Shown here: in pieces, positions 19,123-26,250 of the stretch
Numbering within the stretch: the first letter of the stretch is position 1
Layout: every line of letters begins with the position of its first letter
NCBI RefSeq assembly: GCF_019977195.1
Contig: NZ_AP024643.1
Span: forward strand, 4,402,001 to 4,466,000
DNA: 64,000 bases
Source: Arthrobacter sp. StoSoilA2
GTDB lineage: Bacteria; Actinomycetota; Actinomycetes; Actinomycetales; Micrococcaceae
Direction of reading: 5' to 3'
Notes under the pieces: model-generated
The model's input: only the letters and a program-made list of their open reading frames with translations
Databases searched by the model: none
Told to the model about the DNA's origin: nothing
Translations under genes and position numbers: made by a program

Positions 19123-19548
19123 ATCCACCCCAACACCACCCAAAAACCGGCCAAAACCGCCCAAACACAGGCCAAACAACGCCACAGACCCGCCAAAACC
19201 ACCCCAAAACCCCAAAAACCAACCCCAGTGAAGCCCATCACACCAACCACACCCCCACCACCCCGCCGCCAAACACCCAAGCCAACCACCGCCGTCGAAC
19301 ACCACACCCCCAACCCACCAAAACCCCGCACGATCCGAGAGAACGATCCCCCAAACCCCGCACGACATGAGAGAACATCCGAAGAAGGCGGCGCTCATCC
19401 GGCAGCGCGCGTCCAAGGCAGGAACGACCGAGCGCGCAGAGGAAGACCACCACCTTCGCGCCGCACCAACCACCCAGCCACCCAGCCACCCACGCGCCAA
19501 CCTCCCAACCGCCTTCGCGCCAACCACGCACAAACACCCTTAAACGCA
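19123..19548. other. Gene-free region upstream of rRNA operon 2 with strong strand asymmetry
   Basis: About 425 bp between the rRNA promoters and the rpsN terminator. From about 19125 to 19320 the plus strand is almost entirely A and C, so the rRNA coding strand is G/T-rich. I see no convincing gene on either strand. It contains the 32-bp repeat element at 19321-19413. Confidence 0.6.
19321..19413. repeat. 32-bp tandem repeat (2 units) with trailing conserved motif, copy 1
   Basis: Two 32-bp units start at 19321 and 19353, each beginning AAACCCCGCACGA and containing GAGAGAAC. They are followed by TCATCCGGCAGCGCGCGTC at 19395-19413. The array at 26029-26166 has the same period, a related unit and the same trailing motif with one base changed. 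Confidence 0.65.
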
Positions 19549-19549
19549 G

Positions 19550-19584
19550 AAAAGGCCGGCAACCATAACGGTTGCCGGCCCTTT
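19550..19584 (-). terminator. Terminator of the rpmB-rpmG-rpsN operon
   Basis: A perfect 11-bp stem (GGCCGGCAACC at 19554-19564 with GGTTGCCGGCC at 19570-19580) and 5-nt loop. On the minus strand a short TTTT run follows. It lies 13 bp past the rpsN stop. Confidence 0.85.
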
Positions 19585-19597
19585 CAGAGCTTCGTGA

Positions 19598-19903
19598 TTA
19601 CCAGGAAGACTTGGTGATACCCGGGAGCTCACCGCGGTGAGCCATGTCGCGGAAGCGAACACGGGAGATACCAAACTTCTGGAAGGTGCCGCGGGGACGG
19701 CCGTCGATCTGGTCGCGGTTACGCAGACGGATCGGGGAGGCGTTGCGGGGCAGCTTCTGCAGGCCGAGGCGTGCAGCTTCGCGTGCTTCGTCAGTCGCGT
19801 TGGGGTCAACCAGGGTCTTCTTCAGTTCGAGACGCTTGGCAGCGTAACGCTCAACAATGACCTTGCGCTGCTCGTTGCGAGCAATCTTTGACTTCTTTGC
19901 CAT
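19598..19903 (-). CDS. rpsN: 30S ribosomal protein S14, zinc-independent form
   Basis: 101 aa, the length of the long C-minus S14 class. It lacks the CxxC...CxxC zinc ribbon of the 61-aa S14 and ends FRDMAHRGELPGITKSSW, typical of the family. S14 binds 16S rRNA in the head of the 30S subunit. It follows rpmG with 4 bp between them; GAGGAG, eight bases before ATG, is the ribosome binding site. In mycobacteria the equivalent operon (rpmB2-rpmG1-rpsN2-rpsR2) is induced by zinc shortage through Zur. No rpsR lies here and no clear Zur box is seen. Confidence 0.95.
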   Translation of the reverse strand: MAKKSKIARNEQRKVIVERYAAKRLELKKTLVDPNATDEAREAARLGLQKLPRNASPIRLRNRDQIDGRPRGTFQKFGISRVRFRDMAHRGELPGITKSSW

Positions 19904-19907
19904 GTGT

Positions 19908-20075
19908 TTAGCGCTCCTCTCGGAATTCGACGTGCTGGCGGATCTTGGGGTCGTACTTCTTCAGGACCAGACGGTCAGGATCGTTACGACGGTTCTTGCG
20001 CGTTACGTAGGTGTAACCCGTGCCCGCAGTGGACTTCAGCTTGATGATCGGACGTACGTCCTTGTCCTTTGCCAT
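19908..20075 (-). CDS. rpmG: 50S ribosomal protein L33, zinc-independent form
   Basis: 55 aa: it begins MAKDKDVRPIIKLKSTAG, continues GYTYVTRKNRRNDPDRL and ends QHVEFREER. No cysteines are present, so it is the C-minus class. L33 is a small 50S protein near the E site. The ATG overlaps the TAA stop of rpmB by one base, so translation is coupled. Confidence 0.95.
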   Translation of the reverse strand: MAKDKDVRPIIKLKSTAGTGYTYVTRKNRRNDPDRLVLKKYDPKIRQHVEFREER

Positions 20076-20311
20076 TAGAGCTTTACTCCTCGTGCCAGGA
20101 TGTCGGCGACGACAGAGTCGATGCCGCGTACGTCGATTGTCTTGATGCCACGGGCTGACAGGGTCAGCGTGACGTTACGGCGCAGGGACGGAACCCAGTA
20201 GCGCTTCTTCTGAATGTTCGGGTCGAACCGACGCTTGTTGCGGCGGTGCGAGTGCGAAATGCTGTGTCCAAAGCCCGGCTCGGCCCCGGTCACTTGGCAG
20301 TGTGCTGCCAT
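20075..20311 (-). CDS. rpmB: 50S ribosomal protein L28
   Basis: 78 aa. It starts MAAHCQVTGAEPGFGHSISH and contains RRNKRRFDPNIQKKRYWVPS and GIKTIDVRGIDSVVADI, all characteristic of L28. Only one cysteine is present, so no CxxC zinc site. The strong site GGAGGAGAG before this ATG fixes the start; an in-frame upstream extension to 20506 is unlikely to be translated. First gene of the rpmB-rpmG-rpsN operon. Confidence 0.95.
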   Translation of the reverse strand: MAAHCQVTGAEPGFGHSISHSHRRNKRRFDPNIQKKRYWVPSLRRNVTLTLSARGIKTIDVRGIDSVVADILARGVKL

Positions 20312-20706
20312 GACTCTCCTCCAAAGATTGAATGTAACGGTGTGCAGATGTTCCTGCGTTACCGTGCGACAGGCAGCGTTCGCGTCCGATCCATACCATT
20401 TCGGTAGTTTCCGCATCAAGTACGGCGAAGAAGGTTGGGCCTCAGAACCGGTCAGTGATAAACACTGGAACAGATCCTGGGATACCGGGCGAATACAGGA
20501 ATGCACGCAACTTGAGCCCCTAACTACCGGCCATCGGGATGTCAGTCAGACTGACCTCACCGCCAACCGGAGCAATTGCACACGATCCGCACTACCTAGC
20601 GCCTAACTATTCTACGGGCCAGGCCAAATTAAGACCAATCAGGAATCATAAGCCCTCGCAAGCCCTTTCACAGCAGAACGAAAGGATGCCTGGCGAGTCT
20701 TGGATC
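20312..20706. other. Divergent intergenic region between rpmB and the electron-transfer operon
   Basis: About 395 bp that should hold the promoters of both divergent units. On the minus strand, GTAACG and CGTTAC form a loose inverted repeat about 30-65 bp before rpmB. No good match to an actinobacterial Zur box (TGAAAATCATTTTCA-like) was seen. Confidence 0.4.
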
Positions 20707-22167
20707 ATGACATCGCTTCTTTCACGTGTTTCGGGTGCTGAACAGTCCGCGGCGCCGGGCCCACGGACACCGCCGGCCGCCGTCGAACGCTTCCAGGCGC
20801 AAGCCCGACGGCGGCTGGCCCGGGCTGACATTCTGGGTTTCCTCGCGTGGGTGTCCCCGGTGGCCGCGGTCGCCTTGTGGCTTGCAGACGGCGGCGCAGG
20901 CGGGTTCTCCTCCTTTGCCGGAAGTGCGACAGGCCTCGGAATCGTGGCTGGTTTGGTCGGCATGGACGTGGTCCTCCTCATGCTGCTCCTGGCGGCCCGG
21001 ATCCCGCTGGTCAACAACACAATCGGCCATGACCGCGCTCTTGAGATCCATAAATCACTGGGTAAGCCGGCGCTTTACCTGCTGCTGGCACATGGGATCC
21101 TCCTGGCGGTCGGCTATGGCGCCGCAGAAGGCCTCGACCCCATCAGCGAATCGGTGTCCCTGTGGGTCAACGTCCCGGATATGTGGCTCGCGTTCGTCGC
21201 GATGGCGCTGTTCCTCGTCGTGGTCGTGACCTCGTTAGTGGCGGTGCGACGAAAGTTCCCGTACAAATTCTGGTACGTAATCCATCTCCTGACCTACGCA
21301 GCAGTGGCAGCGGCCATCCCCCACCAGTTCAGTGTTGGCGGACTCTTTGCCGAAGGAACCTGGCAGCGCTGGTATTGGCTGGCTTTCTGCATCGGGACGG
21401 GCGCGGCGCTCCTGTTCTTCAGGATTTACCTGCCACTCGCTGCGACAGTCCGGCATCAGCTCACGGTCAGTCGTGTAGTGCGTGTTGCACCTGATGTCTT
21501 CAGCATCGAAATGACCGGACTGCATCTGGAGAAGCTGGCTGGCAGCGGCGGGAGATTCTTCATCTGGAGGTTCCTGGCTCCCGGGTTCTGGTGGCAGCCG
21601 CATCCCTTCAGCCTATCCGCGGAGCCACTCCCCGCTACGGGCACTGCCGTGGGCAAACTCCGTATCACCGTCCGAAAACTAGGCGACGGATCCGCCCGAT
21701 TGGCCCGTCTCAGACCCGGCACCAGGGTCGCCCTTGAGGGACCCTATGGGATGTTCAGCACCGCCGCCCGGTCCCGCAACAGAGTGGTGATGATCGGCGC
21801 CGGCATCGGCATTGCTCCTCTGCGGTCGCTGTTGGAATCCACGCCTTTTGAGCCTGGCAATGCAACGGTCCTGCTGCGCGGACACGACGAATCCGAGCTC
21901 TTCCTTGGTCAGGAAATCATGGCCCTTTGCCAAGCCCGCGGCGCGACCCTCTTCCACCTGACCGGCCCGCGCTCCGCACGCCCCAACGCATGGCTCCCCG
22001 AATCAGCCGTCCAAGCCGGGTTCACACTCCGTTCCTATATCCCGGACGTGGCCAACGCCGACGTCTACGTCTGCGGCCCTGCTGGCTGGGCCGGCAAGGT
22101 GGTCCAGGACGCACAGGCCGCAGGGGTACCCGCAGAACAACTCCACTACGAAAGGTTCGACTGGTGA
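20707..22167 (+). CDS. Ferric-reductase-like transmembrane flavoprotein
   Basis: About 486 aa. The N-terminal half has about six membrane helices of the ferric-reductase-like heme b domain, with likely heme ligands in EIHKSLGKPALYLLLAHG and YVIHLLTY. The second half is a ferredoxin-NADP-reductase-like module: HPFSLS for FAD, GAGIGIAPLRSLLES and VCGPAGW for NAD(P)H. It would move electrons from cytoplasmic NAD(P)H across the membrane. The following genes encode an extracytoplasmic FMN-binding protein and its flavin transferase, so the likely acceptor is that covalent flavin. The start is uncertain; an in-frame ATG at 20686 has GAAAGG too close to it. Confidence 0.85.
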   Translation: MTSLLSRVSGAEQSAAPGPRTPPAAVERFQAQARRRLARADILGFLAWVSPVAAVALWLADGGAGGFSSFAGSATGLGIVAGLVGMDVVLLMLLLAARIPLVNNTIGHDRALEIHKSLGKPALYLLLAHGILLAVGYGAAEGLDPISESVSLWVNVPDMWLAFVAMALFLVVVVTSLVAVRRKFPYKFWYVIHLLTYAAVAAAIPHQFSVGGLFAEGTWQRWYWLAFCIGTGAALLFFRIYLPLAATVRHQLTVSRVVRVAPDVFSIEMTGLHLEKLAGSGGRFFIWRFLAPGFWWQPHPFSLSAEPLPATGTAVGKLRITVRKLGDGSARLARLRPGTRVALEGPYGMFSTAARSRNRVVMIGAGIGIAPLRSLLESTPFEPGNATVLLRGHDESELFLGQEIMALCQARGATLFHLTGPRSARPNAWLPESAVQAGFTLRSYIPDVANADVYVCGPAGWAGKVVQDAQAAGVPAEQLHYERFDW

Positions 22168-22640
22168 GAATCCGCGCAGCAATGGCAACGGCCCTGGCGT
22201 CCGCGGGCATACTGCTCGCAGGCTGGCAATCAGGAGCTCATGTTGCCGAAACAACCACGTCCACAACAACAAGCCTGAGCAGCAGCATGTCGGCCGGCAG
22301 TTCAGCGGCGAACGGCAGCACCGGCACCACCGGAACCAGCGGCAGCACCGCGGAAAGCACGACGGCGGCAACCTACGACGGCGCGTCGGTCCAGACCCGC
22401 TTCGGCACGGTTCAGGTCCAGGTGACTATCCAGAATGGCAAGATCACCGAGGTCACACCCCTGCAACTCACCGATGCGGAACGGAAGTCTGCCCAGATCA
22501 GCAGCAGGGCAGCACCTGTCCTGCGATCCGAAGTCCTCCGGGCCCAGTCAGCCGACGTACAAACTGTCAGTGGCGCGACAGTCACCAGTCAGGCCTATCT
22601 GACCTCCCTCCAGGCGGCCCTCGATGCAGCCAACTTTTAA
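22164..22640 (+). CDS. FMN-binding domain protein (extracytoplasmic, covalently flavinylated)
   Basis: About 158 aa from a GTG that overlaps the upstream TGA by 4 nt. An N-terminal signal-like segment (residues 1-25) is followed by a Ser/Thr/Gly-rich linker (about 28-70). An FMN_bind domain then ends with VSGATVTS, the consensus where ApbE attaches FMN to the threonine. It would accept electrons from the ferric-reductase-like partner outside the membrane. The downstream apbE gene overlaps its 3' end by 17 bp. Confidence 0.85.
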   Translation: MRIRAAMATALASAGILLAGWQSGAHVAETTTSTTTSLSSSMSAGSSAANGSTGTTGTSGSTAESTTAATYDGASVQTRFGTVQVQVTIQNGKITEVTPLQLTDAERKSAQISSRAAPVLRSEVLRAQSADVQTVSGATVTSQAYLTSLQAALDAANF

Positions 22641-23445
22641 CGGCGAACAGCTCCGTGCGCGTACGTTCCGCAGCATGGGCACTGTGGTGAGCCTGACCGT
22701 GGCGAGCGGAACCTCCGCCCAAACCGGCGTCGATGAGCTGCAGTCCGCCGTCGACGTCGTAGGGGAAATATTTACACAGCTGGACCTGACGTTCAGCCTT
22801 TACCGGGAAGGATCTGAAGCAAGCCGGCTGGCCCGTGGCGAACTGACGTTGGCCTATGCCTCGGAGCCAATGCAGGAGCTCTATGCCGTGGCCTCGGAAT
22901 GGCGCGTGGAGACCGAATGCGCGTTCACGGCCGAGCGACCGGACGGTGCGTTGGATCTTTCCGGAATCGTCAAAGCCCACGCCATGCGCGAAGCTGCACT
23001 GTCCCTGGGTGCCCTCGGCCTGCACAATTGGTGCCTCAACGCCGGCGGGGACGTGCTGGTAAGCGGATCACCGGAGCCGGTGGACTCCGGGTTTGAAGAA
23101 CCCAATCCGTGGCTGGCCGGCATCGTTGATCCGTTTGACCACCGGAAGCTGCTCAGTACATACCGCCTCAGTGCCTCGGCGGAACGCGGAGTGAGGGCCC
23201 TTGCAACGTCGGGCTCGGCGGAACGCGGGGAACACATTTGGACCGTCGGTGCAGTGCGGCCGGAGTTCGTTCAGGTTTCCGTCGCGGCACAGGACATTGT
23301 CACGGCCGACGTCCTGGCAACAGCCATCGTCGCAGGCGGACCGCAAACCCTGGATCACGCTGTGGAGAAATGGGGCGTCGACGTGCTCGCGGTTGGCAGG
23401 ACCGGAACGCTGCTCGCCACACCAGGTTTTCGTAACGCGGGCTGA
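22624..23445 (+). CDS. apbE: FAD:protein FMN transferase
   Basis: 273 aa. ApbE motifs in order: FRSMGT near the N-terminus, LDLSGIVKAHAMR (about residues 110-122), CLNAGGDVLVSG (about 139-150) and IVTADVLATAIVAGG (about 222-236). The enzyme transfers FMN from FAD to a threonine of the [S/D]GA[T/S]xT motif, present in the preceding protein. No clear signal peptide or lipobox is visible, although many ApbE proteins are exported, so where flavinylation happens is open. Last gene of the three-gene operon. Confidence 0.9.
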   Translation: MQPTFNGEQLRARTFRSMGTVVSLTVASGTSAQTGVDELQSAVDVVGEIFTQLDLTFSLYREGSEASRLARGELTLAYASEPMQELYAVASEWRVETECAFTAERPDGALDLSGIVKAHAMREAALSLGALGLHNWCLNAGGDVLVSGSPEPVDSGFEEPNPWLAGIVDPFDHRKLLSTYRLSASAERGVRALATSGSAERGEHIWTVGAVRPEFVQVSVAAQDIVTADVLATAIVAGGPQTLDHAVEKWGVDVLAVGRTGTLLATPGFRNAG

Positions 23446-23469
23446 GTCAGTTCTGCTAGCCCGGCTTAA

Positions 23470-24234
23470 CTACACGGGGCGGATCAGAGCCGGATACTTC
23501 GGGCTAAGCCCATCGCCCGAGGACGTACCCCGTACACGGCGCACTACCCACGGGCCGGCGAATTCCCGGACCCATCGCGCGTTTGCCCGAATAGCTTCGG
23601 ACCGGTTCAGCGTGGGAAGCGGTGCGAGCTCCGGGACTTCGAGCACATGCTCATGCTCGAGGACGTCCAGCACGCGCTTGGCCATATTGACGTGGCCCGC
23701 CGTCGACATGTGCATCCGGTCCTGCGCCCACATCCTGACGTCGTAGTACTCATCGAACCGCCAGTAATCCACCAGCAGGGCACCATGGTTCTCGGCGATT
23801 TCGCGGAGCAGTTCGTTGTAGATCGCGGTCCGACCACGCATCGTGCTGAAAACCTTCGAACCGCGGGCGTCAAAGCCCGTGAAGAGCACAACAGTGGCGC
23901 CGGTCGCGCTTAACTTGGCGATTCCGGCGTCGTAATCCTCCAAAAGCGAGTCAATATCGATCTTGGGCCGCAGGATGTCGTTGGCGCCGGCATACATCGT
24001 CACCAAAGTGGGCTTCAGCGCGACGGCCGCGTCCACTTGTTCCGCCATGATTTGGCGGAGCTTCCTGCCGCGGATGGCGAGGTTGGCGTAGCCGAAGTCC
24101 TCGTTGCTGTGGGCCAGCTGCCGGGCAACGACGTCGGCCCACCCGCGGACGCCGTTGGGTCGCGTTGGGTCGTCGTCGCCAACGCCCTCAGTGAAGGAAT
24201 CCCCCAAGGCAACATAACGGGCAGAAAAATCCAT
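23470..24234 (-). CDS. SGNH/GDSL hydrolase
   Basis: 254 aa. Block I is YVALGDSFTEGVGDDD with the catalytic Ser near residue 13. The block with Gly is ANLAIRGRK, the Asn block is YAGANDIL, and the Asp-His pair lies in DRMHMSTAGHVNMA. No signal peptide, so it is probably cytoplasmic. The family hydrolyses esters of lipids or carbohydrates; the substrate is unknown. It is clearly paralogous to the gene at 25136-25990 (shared ALGDSFTEGVGD, PNGVRGWAD and MYNQ/IYNELLRE-like blocks). Confidence 0.9.
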   Translation of the reverse strand: MDFSARYVALGDSFTEGVGDDDPTRPNGVRGWADVVARQLAHSNEDFGYANLAIRGRKLRQIMAEQVDAAVALKPTLVTMYAGANDILRPKIDIDSLLEDYDAGIAKLSATGATVVLFTGFDARGSKVFSTMRGRTAIYNELLREIAENHGALLVDYWRFDEYYDVRMWAQDRMHMSTAGHVNMAKRVLDVLEHEHVLEVPELAPLPTLNRSEAIRANARWVREFAGPWVVRRVRGTSSGDGLSPKYPALIRPV

Positions 24235-24283
24235 GCCGTCAGTCTGCCATTAGGCGACCGCTACCTACAAAGCACGGACAAGG

Positions 24284-24763
24284 CTACGATTCGCGCAGGA
24301 TCCAATGGTTATTGTCCAGCCTGGAGACAATTTTCTCGCCGATGCGCGCGAGGTCCGCGACGTCGTCGGGCGAAAGTGAATCGAGCATCAGCGCCCGCAC
24401 GGACTCAACGTGACCGGGGGCCAGGGCCACAATGGTGGACATTCCGGCCTCGGTCAGGTGGGCGACGGTGACGCGCGCGTCGCCGGGGTGTGCCTGGCGT
24501 TCCACCCAGCCGCGCTTCTGGAGTTTGGTGACCACGTGGGACAGACGCGACAGCGAGGCACTGGTCCGGGCGGCAAGCTCGCTCATGGGCAGGTACCTGC
24601 CCTCGGTTTCCGAGAGCATCGCCAGCACGTTGTAGTCGAACAGCGACAATTTTCCAGCAGACTGAAGCTGCGTATCCAGCGCCGAGGGGAGCAACGTATT
24701 GATGCTCAAGAGGGCCAACCAGGCACGGCGTTCGTCGGCATTAAGCCAGCGGGGTTCAGTCAT
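24284..24763 (-). CDS. MarR-family transcriptional regulator
   Basis: 159 aa. The winged helix has LPMSELAARTSASLSRLSHVV as recognition helix region and KRGWVERQAHPGDARVTVAHLT as the wing, typical of MarR. It is likely a dimeric repressor responding to a small ligand. It is divergent from the YciI-family gene (68 bp between the starts), which is therefore a plausible target. Confidence 0.9.
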   Translation of the reverse strand: MTEPRWLNADERRAWLALLSINTLLPSALDTQLQSAGKLSLFDYNVLAMLSETEGRYLPMSELAARTSASLSRLSHVVTKLQKRGWVERQAHPGDARVTVAHLTEAGMSTIVALAPGHVESVRALMLDSLSPDDVADLARIGEKIVSRLDNNHWILRES

Positions 24764-24831
24764 GGATCCATCTTAGGAGAATTAGCCGGTTGCCCCGGCC
24801 TTGCTGCAGCCGCAAACGGTAGGCTGGCGGA

Positions 24832-25119
24832 ATGTTTGTTGTCGCCTTGACCTACAAAGTTCCCGACGAAATCGTCGACTTCCATCGTCCAGCCCACATG
24901 GCCTGGCTTAAAGACGCGTTCGACGCCGGCGTGTTCCTTGCGTCGGGACGTCGCGTTCCAGCCACGGGCGGCGTGCTGCTGTCAAAGGTTGACCGGGAAA
25001 CCCTGGATGACTCACTGGCCAAAGACCCGTTCTTCAGCAACGGCGTGGCCGAGTTCGAGATCATCGAATTCACGGCGACCACTGTGGCCGACGGCTACGA
25101 GAACCTGCTCGAGAACTAA
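24832..25119 (+). CDS. YciI-family protein
   Basis: 95 aa, one YciI-like ferredoxin-fold domain. The conserved HRPAHMAWLKDAFDAGVFLASG holds the His residues of the family's putative active site, followed by DPFFSNGVAEFEIIEF. The function is not established; some relatives are dehydrochlorinases or participate in aromatic metabolism. It is divergent from the MarR regulator. Confidence 0.88.
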   Translation: MFVVALTYKVPDEIVDFHRPAHMAWLKDAFDAGVFLASGRRVPATGGVLLSKVDRETLDDSLAKDPFFSNGVAEFEIIEFTATTVADGYENLLEN

Positions 25120-25135
25120 GGCTTGCTGGCTGCCT

Positions 25136-25990
25136 TCACTGCGTGGCCTGCTGGTTTTCGACCAGTTTCTTCAGTCCGCCCTTCCGGGGGACTTTCACGG
25201 GCTGGGGCCAACGGGGATTCAGGGAGTCCCCCAGGGTGATGCCGCGGAGTTTACGTCCAAAGAGAGGCAGAACCCAGTCGTTCACCCAGCGCCGCTGCCT
25301 GCGTTCCCATTCGCGCATGGTCATTCTTTGGGGTGGGTCCCATTGCTTCGGAGAAATCTTGTGCGGGACGTTCAGATGGTCAAGGACCTGGGCGGCAAGA
25401 TATTTGTGGCCGGCCTTGGACATGTGAAGCCGGTCGGGAGCCCACATCCGTGAGTCTTTGTAGGCGTCAAAGCACCAGTAATCCACCAGGATCGCCCCGT
25501 ACTTTGCGGCCACATCACGGACCTTTTGGTTGTACATCGTGTTGCGCTTCTTGAACGGTTCCAGGACGGCTGAGACCTTCACGTCAAAACCGGTAAAAAG
25601 GACCACCGTGGCCCCGGTGGCAGCAAGCCGGGCGACCAGCAGTTCATAGTCGTTGAGGAGCGCGTCCATGTCCGTGCCAAAGTCCAGGATGTCATTGCCA
25701 CCGGCATAAAGCGTGATGAGTGTTGGTTCCATGGCGAGGGCAGGCTCGAGTTGTTCATCGATGATGTGCCGGAGCCGTTTGCTGCGTACGGCGAGATTTG
25801 CGTACTCCCAGCCCGGCTGCGCTTTGGCCAATTTCTCGGCGACACGGTCTGCCCAGCCGCGTACCCCGTTGGGCAAAACCTTGCTCGGATCCCCCACGCC
25901 CTCGGTGAAGGAATCCCCAAGGGCGACGTACCGCCGTCGTCCGCTGTCCCCAGCCGCGTAACCATCCCGCATCCAGACAACGCTACCCAC
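25136..25990 (-). CDS. SGNH/GDSL hydrolase (paralogue)
   Basis: About 284 aa from a GTG at 25990; an in-frame ATG at 25972 (MRDGYAAG) is an alternative. Block I is YVALGDSFTEGVGDPSK, the Asn block YAGGNDILDFGTD, and the Asp-His block DRLHMSKAGHKYLAAQVL. Compared with the neighbour at 23470-24234 it has a C-terminal extension rich in basic and aromatic residues (REWERRQRRWVNDW). The substrate is unknown. Confidence 0.88.
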   Translation of the reverse strand: MGSVVWMRDGYAAGDSGRRRYVALGDSFTEGVGDPSKVLPNGVRGWADRVAEKLAKAQPGWEYANLAVRSKRLRHIIDEQLEPALAMEPTLITLYAGGNDILDFGTDMDALLNDYELLVARLAATGATVVLFTGFDVKVSAVLEPFKKRNTMYNQKVRDVAAKYGAILVDYWCFDAYKDSRMWAPDRLHMSKAGHKYLAAQVLDHLNVPHKISPKQWDPPQRMTMREWERRQRRWVNDWVLPLFGRKLRGITLGDSLNPRWPQPVKVPRKGGLKKLVENQQATQ

Positions 25991-26028
25991 CCCCGGTTAC
26001 TCCCCAACCAACCCAAAGTGAACAGGTC

Positions 26029-26166
26029 GGGCGGGAAGTGCGCGAGCATCCCCAAAAAACGGGCGGGAAGTGAGAGAGCATCCCCAAAAAACGGGCGGGA
26101 AGTGAGCGAGCATCGGAGTGTGAAGGGTGCACGGGGCCGGTTGGCGGTCATCCGGCAGCGTGCGTC
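26029..26166. repeat. 32-bp tandem repeat (about 2.7 units) with trailing conserved motif, copy 2
   Basis: Units start at 26029, 26061 and 26093. Each begins GGGCGGGAAGTG and contains GAGCATCCCC; the third is cut short after GAGCATC. After a 35-bp unrelated stretch comes TCATCCGGCAGCGTGCGTC (26148-26166). Same period and trailing motif as the element at 19321-19413. It lies between SGNH and siderophore genes in a 260-bp gene-free gap. Confidence 0.75.
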
Positions 26167-26250
26167 AAAGCGATGAAGGAGCAGCATGCAGAGGATGGCC
26201 GCCAACCGGCCGGACCCAAGCGGCCGACCCAGCCACGACGCCAAACAGGC

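Noticed and set aside
20312..20450. Zur box upstream of rpmB
   Set aside because: Only a loose GTAACG/CGTTAC repeat is present, unlike the known consensus.
26029..26113. CRISPR array
   Set aside because: The 32-bp units are contiguous, with no spacers and no cas genes nearby.
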